Shown in pieces: positions 1-6,061 of a stretch of 7,684 bases of DNA. Position 1 is the first letter of the stretch. Every line of letters begins with the position of its first letter. This DNA comes from Hyphomicrobiales bacterium (GTDB lineage: Bacteria > Pseudomonadota > Alphaproteobacteria > Rhizobiales > OSC116). The stretch covers positions 1 through 7,684 of the forward strand of contig JABSRY010000100.1 of assembly GCA_013214985.1 (NCBI GenBank), in the 5' to 3' direction. Both the position numbers and the translations under genes were made by a program. The notes below the pieces were generated by a model. The model did not search any database. It was not told where the DNA came from and was given only the letters and a program-made list of their open reading frames with translations.

Positions 1-122
1 ACATTATTATAGGCATGGGCTAAAGACCATTTAAGGCGTTTTAACTGAAGTGCTGAAATTTCATCACGCGAGGCGGTTTCGATGGGGTCTAGAATATCGG
101 GACTTGGGGTTAAATCTATCAT
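1..122 (-). CDS. paaK: Phenylacetate-CoA ligase PaaK, N-terminal fragment (runs off left edge)
   Basis: Only the first 40 codons are inside the window; the rest lies beyond position 1. The frame opens with ATG at 120-122 and reads MIDLTPSPDILDPIE, then ETASRDEISALQLKRLKWSL, then AHAYNNV. The E-T-A-S-R-D-E...LQ-L-R-L-K-W...HAY-N-V pattern is the recognisable N-terminus of aerobic PaaK ligases. These cytoplasmic AMP-forming enzymes convert phenylacetate, ATP and CoA to phenylacetyl-CoA, the first committed step of the pathway. A purine-rich AGAGAG lies about 6 bases upstream of the ATG. The gene follows paaJ by 32 bases on the same strand, so it is probably the fifth or later gene of the paaGHIJK operon. 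Adenylation motifs cannot be checked because they lie outside the window. Identity is strong from the N-terminus and context. Confidence 0.88.
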   Translation of the reverse strand, partial: MIDLTPSPDILDPIETASRDEISALQLKRLKWSLAHAYNN

Positions 123-154
123 TTTATTCTCTCTTTTTTATTTTTATTTTTGAA

Positions 155-1360
155 TTAACTCACATTTTCGAGCATTACCGCAATGCCTTGACCAACGCCA
201 ATGCACATGGTGCAAATGGCGAATTTTAGGTTTTTATTTTTCATCTCAATTGCGGCGGTTAGTGCCAAGCGAGTGCCAGACATGCCTAATGGATGCCCCA
301 ATGAGATTGCCCCACCATTGGGGTTAACCCGTGGGTCGTCATCTTTCATACCAAGCTCGCGTAGTACGGCTAGGCCTTGGGCAGCGAATGCTTCGTTTAG
401 CTCGAACAGGTCGATATCTGCTAGGGTTTTACCGGTTTTTGCAAGCAGTGCTTGAATGGCCGGTGCGGGGCCAATGCCCATAATGCGCGGGTCGACACCC
501 ACCGCAACGGTAGCGACTATTTTAGCAATTGGCTTTAGATTATATTTTTTAACGGCATTATCGCCCGCAATGAGCAAGGCTGCTGCGCCATCATTTACCC
601 CAGAAGCATTGCCCGCTGTTACGCTGCCGCCATCGCGAAAAGGCGTGGCCAATTTGGCTAATTTGTCTAATGACGATAGGCGTAAATGCTCGTCATGTTC
701 AAAAATTATGGCATCTTTTTTACGCTGCGGAATGGTGACTGGCATAATTTCTTGGGCAAAACGCCCGCTATCTTGTGCGGCTTTGGCTTTTACTTGGCTG
801 TTATAGGCAAATAAATCTTGATCTTGGCGGCTAATGTTAAAATCTTCGGCGACATTCTCTGCTGTTTCGGGCATTGAATCGGTACCGAAAAGTTTTTTCA
901 TTTGCTTATTAACAAAGCGCCAGCCAATGGTTGTATCGTAAATTTCGGCGGTGCGAGAAAAGGCAGCCTGAGCTTTTGGCATAACAAATGGCGCGCGGGA
1001 CATGCTCTCCACCCCTGCCGCTATCATTATTTCGGCATCGCCAGATTTAATTGCCCGAGCCGCCATGCCCAATGTATCTAAGCCAGAACCACATAAACGG
1101 TTAACCGTTGTACCCGCAATATTTTTAGGTAAGCCCGATAATAAGACCGCCATGCGGCCTATATTTCTATTATCTTCGCCCGCTTGGTTGGCGCAGCCCA
1201 TAATGACATCATCGATGGCAGACCAATCGACGCTTTGATTATTGTCCATTAAATATTTTAGGGTCATCGCTGCCATATCGTCTGGTCTTATGCTTGAAAG
1301 TGCACCACCGAAACGCCCTATTGGGGTTCTAATACCATCGATAATATATGCTTCGCTCAT
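155..1360 (-). CDS. paaJ: 3-oxoadipyl-CoA / 3-oxo-5,6-dehydrosuberyl-CoA thiolase
   Basis: A 401-residue thiolase, the usual full length of the PaaJ/PcaF family. It should cleave 3-oxo-5,6-dehydrosuberyl-CoA to 2,3-dehydroadipyl-CoA plus acetyl-CoA, and later 3-oxoadipyl-CoA to succinyl-CoA plus acetyl-CoA, in the cytoplasm. Visible motifs are the nucleophile Cys90 in VNRLCGSGLDT, the NEAF motif at 322-325, His356 in GGAISLGHPLG (349-359) and the acid/base Cys386 in CTMCIGVGQG. All catalytic residues are therefore present. The early IDGIRTPIGRFGGALS (7-22) is also typical of this family. The ATG at 1358-1360 is supported by AGGA (1371-1368) with a 7-base spacing. It lies 15 bases after paaI and 32 before paaK on the same strand. 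From sequence alone PaaJ and PcaF are hard to separate; the surrounding paa genes decide for PaaJ. Confidence 0.95.
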   Translation of the reverse strand: MSEAYIIDGIRTPIGRFGGALSSIRPDDMAAMTLKYLMDNNQSVDWSAIDDVIMGCANQAGEDNRNIGRMAVLLSGLPKNIAGTTVNRLCGSGLDTLGMAARAIKSGDAEIMIAAGVESMSRAPFVMPKAQAAFSRTAEIYDTTIGWRFVNKQMKKLFGTDSMPETAENVAEDFNISRQDQDLFAYNSQVKAKAAQDSGRFAQEIMPVTIPQRKKDAIIFEHDEHLRLSSLDKLAKLATPFRDGGSVTAGNASGVNDGAAALLIAGDNAVKKYNLKPIAKIVATVAVGVDPRIMGIGPAPAIQALLAKTGKTLADIDLFELNEAFAAQGLAVLRELGMKDDDPRVNPNGGAISLGHPLGMSGTRLALTAAIEMKNKNLKFAICTMCIGVGQGIAVMLENVS

Positions 1361-1375
1361 TTTGCATTCCTATTC

Positions 1376-1831
1376 TTAAATCTGATCTAAAGTTGGCACA
1401 TGTTGGCCTTTAATTTGGCGGCATTTACCCCTAAACTCGGCAATTTTTAGGCCATCTTGATTAACCAGTGCAATATCGTAAAGCCCGTTGCGGCCTTGTT
1501 GATGGATTTGCTTTGCACTAGCGGTTAGCACATCACCCAAAAAGGCTGGGTTCATAAAGTTTATGGTGCAAAATTCGGCGACATTGGGCAAGTTATAACT
1601 GTTGCATGCCACGGCAAATGCGGTATCTGCTAGGGTGAATATCATACCGCCATGGGTGGTATTGTGCCCGTTGACCATGTCTTTGCGAATTTGCATTTTG
1701 ACCACCGCACGGCCTCTATCGGTCGAAACCAATTCCATGCCCATCATTTTTGAGCAAGCATCTTGGTTTAGCATCGCATCCGCACATTGGGTTGGGGTTA
1801 CATCGGCATTGGTTTTGGGCATATCAATCAT
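1376..1831 (-). CDS. paaI: Hydroxyphenylacetyl-CoA thioesterase PaaI (hotdog fold)
   Basis: A small hotdog-fold thioesterase of 151 residues from the start chosen here. It hydrolyses phenylacetyl-CoA derivatives that stall in the pathway, a CoA-rescue role established for PaaI. The signature is VNGHNTTHGGMIFTLADTAF: His60-Gly-Gly followed nine residues later by Asp69, the catalytic acidic residue, with Asn54 and His56 just before. The spacing matches E. coli PaaI. The C-terminal half contains NFMNPAFLGDVLTA, the usual second strand region. I chose ATG 1829-1831 because AAGAGGTG (1848-1841) sits about 9 bases upstream. A further-upstream GTG at 1841-1843, which would give 155 residues, lies inside that Shine-Dalgarno sequence. 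The start overlaps the 3' end of paaH by 8 bases, suggesting translational coupling. The stop TAA is 15 bases before paaJ. Confidence 0.93.
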   Translation of the reverse strand: MIDMPKTNADVTPTQCADAMLNQDACSKMMGMELVSTDRGRAVVKMQIRKDMVNGHNTTHGGMIFTLADTAFAVACNSYNLPNVAEFCTINFMNPAFLGDVLTASAKQIHQQGRNGLYDIALVNQDGLKIAEFRGKCRQIKGQHVPTLDQI

Positions 1832-3344
1832 GAAAATTTGCACCTCTTATGGCTTTGCGCTGCATTAAAGGTGAGACGCGATAGCGCGTTTCGCCATAGA
1901 CATCTTCCATATTCTCTAGCACATTTGCTAAATAGCTAACGCCAATTTGGTCTGCCCATTCTAGAGGCCCTTTGGGGTAATTTACGCCGTTTTTCATTGC
2001 CAAATCGACATCTTTGGCATTGGCAACATTTTGATTAACCGCATCGGCTGCTTCGTTGGCCAACATTGCGATGGTGCGCATGACCACCATGCCTGCCACA
2101 TCGTCGATGATACAAACTTTCTTGCCCAACGCTTGCAACAGCCCGACCACTTGGTTTAACTGGTCTTGCGAACAACAATCTGACGCGGCTATGGCTAAGT
2201 GGCTGGTTTTTACATAATCTGTCGCCAAATCTAACAACACAACTGGGGCGCCAATTAGCGCGGCCTCTTTGGTTGCCAACATGCCGCGGGTAAAGAATAA
2301 ATGCACACCCGATGGCAATAACATGCCACGTTTAGACTGATCTTCTACAAATTCCATCTTAATTTCGCTGCTTTGCAACAGGGGCAACATATTGTGATTA
2401 AAGCTTAAAGTGGCATAGGCTCTAAAACTTTTTGGTGCTTGTTGGGCTTTTGCTACTTTGGGGTTTGCAGGCTTGGCCGTATCGCCATATTCGTAAAAGC
2501 CTTGGTCTGATTTTCGGCCTAAACGCCCTGCATCGACCAATGCCTTTTGGATGAGTGAGGGTTTAAACCGCGCATCGCCATAATAGGCATCATAAACACT
2601 GCAAGAAACTGCATAATTGACATCGTGCCCGATAAGGTCGGTTAGCTCTAACGCGCCCATTCGGAACCCACCGCAAGTTTTTAATAGGGTATCGATAGTG
2701 GCGGCATCTGTAGCATTTTCATTTAATAAATTGAGTGCCTCGCCATAAAATGCACGGGCAACGCGGTTGACAATAAAGCCTGGCGTTGATTTTGCATGAA
2801 CCGGAATTTTACCCCATGCGCTTGCCGTATCATAAAGCAAATCGGCTATTATGGGGTTAGTTTCTATACCCGAAACAATTTCGACCAATTTCATAATTGG
2901 GGCGGGGTTAAAAAAGTGTAGGCCGACAATATTTTGCGGGCGCTGCATACCTGATGCGATTGCGTTAATCGATAAAGACGATGTATTGGTAGATAGGATG
3001 GTATCTTTACTGCAAATATCTTCTAATTTTGCAAAAATATCACGTTTTATATTTAGGTTTTCAACCGCCGCCTCGATGATGAGTTTAGCGGGTTTTAAAT
3101 CCTCTAACTGATTGGCGACATTAAGATTGTTGATTGATTTTTTTGCATCTACTTGGTTTAAACGGCCTTTTTCGACCATTCTTAAGATGCGCTTTTCGAT
3201 GGATATAAGTGCTGCTTTGGCGGCAGCTGAATTTATATCATTTAACAGTACTTTATGCCCTGCAATGGCTGCCACTTGGGCAATGCCCGCGCCCATGGCG
3301 CCTGCGCCAATGATGCCGATAATATCTGATTGTTGTAAGCCCAT
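1824..3344 (-). CDS. paaH: 3-hydroxyadipyl-CoA dehydrogenase PaaH
   Basis: A 506-residue NAD-dependent 3-hydroxyacyl-CoA dehydrogenase that oxidises 3-hydroxyadipyl-CoA to 3-oxoadipyl-CoA. The N-terminal Rossmann fold shows G13-x-G15-x-x-G18 in IGAGAMGAGIAQ and ends its second strand at Asp36 (VLLND), consistent with NAD preference. The catalytic set fits exactly the spacing known for mammalian HADH: Ser122, His143 (GLHFFNP), Glu155 (KLVEIV) and Asn193 (TPGFIVNRV). A first C-terminal helical domain covers about 187-287. A linker rich in Lys, Pro and Ala (about 289-306) follows, then a second, degenerate 3HCDH-type domain to the end with NGVNYPKGPLEWAD (452-465). This duplicated layout and length are normal for PaaH, which is longer than simple HADH. 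ATG 3342-3344 is 11 bases after paaG, with a modest AAGAGA upstream. The 3' end overlaps paaI by 8 bases. Confidence 0.94.
   Translation of the reverse strand: MGLQQSDIIGIIGAGAMGAGIAQVAAIAGHKVLLNDINSAAAKAALISIEKRILRMVEKGRLNQVDAKKSINNLNVANQLEDLKPAKLIIEAAVENLNIKRDIFAKLEDICSKDTILSTNTSSLSINAIASGMQRPQNIVGLHFFNPAPIMKLVEIVSGIETNPIIADLLYDTASAWGKIPVHAKSTPGFIVNRVARAFYGEALNLLNENATDAATIDTLLKTCGGFRMGALELTDLIGHDVNYAVSCSVYDAYYGDARFKPSLIQKALVDAGRLGRKSDQGFYEYGDTAKPANPKVAKAQQAPKSFRAYATLSFNHNMLPLLQSSEIKMEFVEDQSKRGMLLPSGVHLFFTRGMLATKEAALIGAPVVLLDLATDYVKTSHLAIAASDCCSQDQLNQVVGLLQALGKKVCIIDDVAGMVVMRTIAMLANEAADAVNQNVANAKDVDLAMKNGVNYPKGPLEWADQIGVSYLANVLENMEDVYGETRYRVSPLMQRKAIRGANFHD
1841..1848 (-). promoter_or_regulatory. 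Shine-Dalgarno of paaI that decides its start
   Basis: On the minus strand AAGAGGTG reads from 1848 to 1841, a good partial match to the anti-Shine-Dalgarno sequence. It is about 9 bases from ATG 1831. The in-frame GTG at 1843-1841 is part of this element and so is unlikely to be the start codon. The next in-frame ATG (1822-1820) is 18 bases away, which is too far. The site lies within the 3' end of paaH. Confidence 0.7.
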
Positions 3345-3355
3345 AATTTTCTCTT

Positions 3356-4141
3356 TTACTGACCTGTGAATTCTGGTTTTTGTTTGGCGAAAAATGCTTT
3401 AACGCCAATGCGGTAATCATCTGACCGACCTGCTTGACGTTGGCATTGTTTTTCGAACTCTAAATGTGTTTCTAAATTATTGTCACTTGCCGCTTGAATG
3501 GCTTGTTTGGTTAGGCCAAGGCCAATGGTGGGTTGGGTTGCTAAAAATTTAGCCATTTCGCGGGCTTTATCCATCAGCGCATCATCATCCACCACATCCA
3601 AAATCATACCCCATTGTTTGGCTTGATCTGCCATTATGGGGGTGCCGAGCAGCATAAGGGCTTTGGCCCGTGCTTCGCCAATTAGTTTTGGCAATATATA
3701 GGTGCCGCCACTGTCTGGTATTAAGCCAATTTTACAAAATGCCTGAATGAATTTGGCGCTTTTTGCTGCCAATACAATATCGCATGCTAGGGCAATATTT
3801 GCACCTGCGCCTGCCGCAACGCCATTGACTGCGCAAATGACGGGTTTGTTTAGATTGCGAATATTTTTAATAAGTGGGTTATAATAGGCATCTAATGTCT
3901 CGCCTAAATCTGGTATTTCGCCTTCTGAAAAAACCCGATCATTCAGATCTTGCCCTGCGCAAAAACCACGCCCTGCACCTGTAATTAACACACTGCGTAT
4001 ATCATCACCAGCGGCAAGCTTTATTGCTTTTGCCATGGCTTTATGCATGGTCTCGTTGAAACTGTTTAAGCGGTTTGGGCGGTTTAAGGTGATTTCCAGA
4101 CAACCATCTGAAACCTTATAAATTATTGGATCATCACTCAT
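3356..4141 (-). CDS. paaG: 1,2-epoxyphenylacetyl-CoA isomerase PaaG (crotonase family)
   Basis: A 261-residue crotonase-fold enzyme. PaaG converts ring-1,2-epoxyphenylacetyl-CoA to oxepin-CoA and also isomerises a double bond during the later beta-oxidation steps. Visible motifs are LNRPNRLNSFNETMH (19-33), the first oxyanion-hole region TGAGRGFCAGQDLNDR (54-69), the second at VNGVAAGAGANIALACD (105-121), and IPDSGGTY (141-148). Asp143 in the last corresponds to the catalytic Asp of E. coli PaaG. No Glu replaces it at this position as in true hydratases. The C-terminal AGRSDDYRIGVKAF and final PEFTGQ are also PaaG-like. This makes PaaG much more likely than the related hydratase PaaF. ATG 4139-4141 has AGGGG five bases upstream. 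It is the first gene of the minus-strand operon, about 64 bases downstream of a predicted transcription start overlapping the inverted repeat. Confidence 0.95.
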   Translation of the reverse strand: MSDDPIIYKVSDGCLEITLNRPNRLNSFNETMHKAMAKAIKLAAGDDIRSVLITGAGRGFCAGQDLNDRVFSEGEIPDLGETLDAYYNPLIKNIRNLNKPVICAVNGVAAGAGANIALACDIVLAAKSAKFIQAFCKIGLIPDSGGTYILPKLIGEARAKALMLLGTPIMADQAKQWGMILDVVDDDALMDKAREMAKFLATQPTIGLGLTKQAIQAASDNNLETHLEFEKQCQRQAGRSDDYRIGVKAFFAKQKPEFTGQ

Positions 4142-4187
4142 ACGCGCCCCTACTATTATTTTTAATTTTTATTATTTCAGTTTTTGC

Positions 4188-4216
4188 TTGATATAACCGA
4201 CTGTTCGGTTAATTAT
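4188..4216 (+). promoter_or_regulatory. Possible promoter of paaN sharing the operator
   Basis: On the plus strand TTGATA (4188-4193, five of six to the -35 consensus) is followed 17 bases later by AATTAT (4211-4216, four of six to the -10 consensus). The operator palindrome fills the spacer. This would give a leader of about 110 bases before paaN. Other AT-rich -10-like stretches (TATATA at 4214 and 4318) make the exact start uncertain. Confidence 0.3.
4194..4211. promoter_or_regulatory. Inverted repeat, candidate TetR-type (PaaR-like) operator
   Basis: TAACCGACTGTTCGGTTA has two perfect 7-base arms (TAACCGA at 4194-4200 and TCGGTTA at 4205-4211) around a 4-base centre CTGT. It is the strongest palindrome in the paaG/paaN intergenic region and is GC-richer than its AT-rich surroundings. 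ACCGA/TCGGT half-sites are typical of TetR-family regulators of acyl-CoA or phenylacetyl-CoA catabolism in alpha- and betaproteobacteria. It covers the predicted start of the paaG transcript. It may also occupy the spacer of a plus-strand promoter for paaN. No regulator gene is in the window, so assignment to a PaaR homologue is inference. Confidence 0.65.
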
Positions 4217-4239
4217 ATATACATTAGAAGATTGGGCAA
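4212..4239 (-). promoter_or_regulatory. Predicted sigma-70 promoter of the paaGHIJK operon
   Basis: Read on the minus strand there is a -35 box TTGCCC (4239-4234), a 16-base spacer, and a perfect -10 box TATAAT (4217-4212). This predicts a transcription start near 4205 and a leader of about 64 bases before paaG. The inverted repeat at 4194-4211 begins immediately after the -10 box, so a bound repressor would block RNA polymerase. This is a prediction from consensus only. Confidence 0.62.
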
Positions 4240-4334
4240 GTGTTTCGATAAAATAATTTAATAACTGGCCTAATTTTGCAAGAATTATGCAATGAAACTC
4301 TGTATTTTATTGCTGTTATATATAAGGGAATAAA

Positions 4335-5996
4335 ATGTCAGAATTTTATACACTGCATAAAGATACTTTAGAAAAAGCAATTAAAGCTAAAAAAGATCGG
4401 GGCTATTGGAGTGCCTACCCTGAAACGCCTAGCCGTAAAATTTATGGTGAAAATGCCGCAAAAGATGGGCTTGCGGCTTTTCAAGCACAGCTTAATAATG
4501 AATTTTTGATGGATCACCCGAATGATTTAGGCTTGATTGGTGATGAAAAATCGCCCTATGGGTTTGACTTGAAAATTAGTTACCCTGCTGCTAGCGTTGA
4601 CGAATTGGTTAAACTTAGCAAAATTGCGGGTAAAGCATGGGCTAAAATTTCTATTAGCGAGCGAGCTGGTATATTGCTAGAAATTTTAAAACGCACCAAC
4701 GCCCGCAGCTTTGAAATGGCGCAAGCGGTGATGCACACAACTGGGCAAGCTTTTGCTATGGCTTTTCAGGCAGGTGGCCCCCACGCGCAAGACAGAGCAT
4801 TAGAAGCCGTTGCCTATGCCTATGACACAATGGCCGAAATACCTGCTCGTGCAAGCTGGGTTAAGCCGCAAGGTAAGCATGACCCGCTTAATATGGAAAA
4901 GAAATTTAGGCTTATACCGCGCGGTGTATCTTCGGTGATTGGTTGCTCTACCTTTCCGACATGGAACACGTATCCTGGTATGTTTGCCAGTTTAATGACG
5001 GGCAATAGCGTTATTATTAAACCCCTTAGTGGGGCTATTTTACCCGCGGCAATTAGTGTTAAAATTTCGCGTGAAGTATTGGTCGAAGCCGATATTGACC
5101 CGAATGTTATATTGCTTGGGGTTGATAGTGCCGATGCACCCATGACCAAAGCATTGGTTCAGCATGCCGATGTTAAAATTATTGATTATACGGGCAATAC
5201 TGAATTTGGAACTTGGATTGAAAATAACGCACCACAAGCGCAGGTTTATACTGAAAAAGCTGGGCTTAACTCTATTGTGATTGAAAGCGTTGATAATATG
5301 CGCGCGGTTGCGGGCAATATTGCATTTTCTTTAAGCCTCTATAGCGGGCAAATGTGCACCACGCCGCAAAATATCTTTATTCCTAAAGATGGCATTGAAA
5401 CTGCCGATGGGCATTTGTCGTTTGATGATGTTACTAAGGCTATTGCAATTTCGGTTGAAAAATTATTGGGTGACCCTGCGCGTGCCAACGGCATATTAGG
5501 CGCTATTCAAAACCCAGCTACTTATGACCGAGCGATTTTGGCCAATGGAGAAGCTAATGTGATTTTAAAATCGCTAGAGCCAAAAAATGAAGAATTTGAA
5601 GGGGCTAGAATGGTCGGCCCCGTGCTTATTAAGGTGGATGCTAGCCAATCTGACATTTATGAAACTGAGAAATTTGGCCCGATATCTTATATGATTGCTT
5701 GTGATAATGCTGAACATGCGCTTGAGCTTGCAGCAAGTGGCGCTAGCCAACATGGGGCAATAACTGCGGCGGTTTATAGCCAAAATGAAGCGTTTATTGA
5801 ACAAACTGAAGATGCCTTTGCTGATGCTGGGGTTGCGCTATCGTGTAACTTAGTTGGTAATATATTTGTCAACCAAAGTGCGGCATTTAGTGATTATCAT
5901 GTATCGGGCGCCAACCCTGCTGGCAATGCTTGTTTGTCTGACACGGCGTATGTTGCCAACCGTTTTAGAGTTGCAGCATCACGTAAATTGGTTTAG
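4335..5996 (+). CDS. paaN: Phenylacetic acid degradation protein PaaN (stand-alone aldehyde dehydrogenase)
   Basis: A 553-residue aldehyde-dehydrogenase-superfamily enzyme expected to oxidise 3-oxo-5,6-dehydrosuberyl-CoA semialdehyde to the acid. The N-terminal extension RGYWSAYPETPSRKIYGE (22-39) and the block HTTGQAFAMAFQAGGPHAQD (134-153) are hallmarks of the PaaN_2 type. The ALDH core shows TFPTWN (206-211), IIKP with Lys229, the NAD-site segment DYTGNTEFG (284-292), Glu307 in YTEKAG, nucleophile Cys341 in YSGQMCTTPQN, and EKFGPISY (445-452). It ends shortly after VNQSAAFSD and ANRFRVAASR. There is no C-terminal MaoC-like hydratase domain, unlike the roughly 680-residue bifunctional PaaZ of E. 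coli. It therefore cannot by itself be expected to open the oxepin ring. ATG 4335 has AAGGGA five bases upstream. It is transcribed divergently from paaG and ends at a hairpin terminator. Some databases call this gene paaZ. Confidence 0.92.
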   Translation: MSEFYTLHKDTLEKAIKAKKDRGYWSAYPETPSRKIYGENAAKDGLAAFQAQLNNEFLMDHPNDLGLIGDEKSPYGFDLKISYPAASVDELVKLSKIAGKAWAKISISERAGILLEILKRTNARSFEMAQAVMHTTGQAFAMAFQAGGPHAQDRALEAVAYAYDTMAEIPARASWVKPQGKHDPLNMEKKFRLIPRGVSSVIGCSTFPTWNTYPGMFASLMTGNSVIIKPLSGAILPAAISVKISREVLVEADIDPNVILLGVDSADAPMTKALVQHADVKIIDYTGNTEFGTWIENNAPQAQVYTEKAGLNSIVIESVDNMRAVAGNIAFSLSLYSGQMCTTPQNIFIPKDGIETADGHLSFDDVTKAIAISVEKLLGDPARANGILGAIQNPATYDRAILANGEANVILKSLEPKNEEFEGARMVGPVLIKVDASQSDIYETEKFGPISYMIACDNAEHALELAASGASQHGAITAAVYSQNEAFIEQTEDAFADAGVALSCNLVGNIFVNQSAAFSDYHVSGANPAGNACLSDTAYVANRFRVAASRKLV

Positions 5997-6019
5997 CCAC
6001 CTTTTATAATAGATAAATG

Positions 6020-6056
6020 AAAAGCTCAGCTATCCCTATTGCTGGGCTTTTTATTT
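6020..6056. terminator. Bidirectional rho-independent terminator
   Basis: AAAGCTCAGC (6021-6030) pairs with GCTGGGCTTT (6041-6050) to give a 10-base stem with one G-U wobble and a 10-base loop. An A-T pair at 6020/6051 extends it. On the plus strand the stem runs into TTTTTATTTT (6047-6056), a good T tract ending the paaN transcript. On the minus strand it is followed by TTTTCATTT, so it can also end the convergent transcript of the gene stopping at 6062. Confidence 0.82.
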
Positions 6057-6061
6057 TGTAA

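Noticed and set aside
201..1238. Three plus-strand open frames of 78-116 codons opposite paaJ
   Set aside because: They are antisense shadows of a complete thiolase with all catalytic motifs. None has a recognisable domain.
1602..3369. Plus-strand open frames opposite paaI and paaH
   Set aside because: They lie wholly or almost wholly opposite well-supported genes with intact catalytic residues and show no protein-family motif.
3356..4141. Calling the crotonase PaaF (2,3-dehydroadipyl-CoA hydratase) instead of PaaG
   Set aside because: The IPDSGGTY segment with a single Asp, the GRGFCAGQDLNDR motif and the PEFTGQ end fit PaaG; the hydratase Glu is not in place.
4276..4292. TTGCA...TGCAA inverted repeat upstream of paaN as a second operator
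   Set aside because: The arms are only 5 bases with a 7-base spacer in AT-rich DNA. This is easily chance and differs from the main palindrome.
4820..5804. Minus-strand open frames of 65-109 codons inside paaN
   Set aside because: They are shadows of the ALDH reading frame, with no supporting ribosome site or motif.
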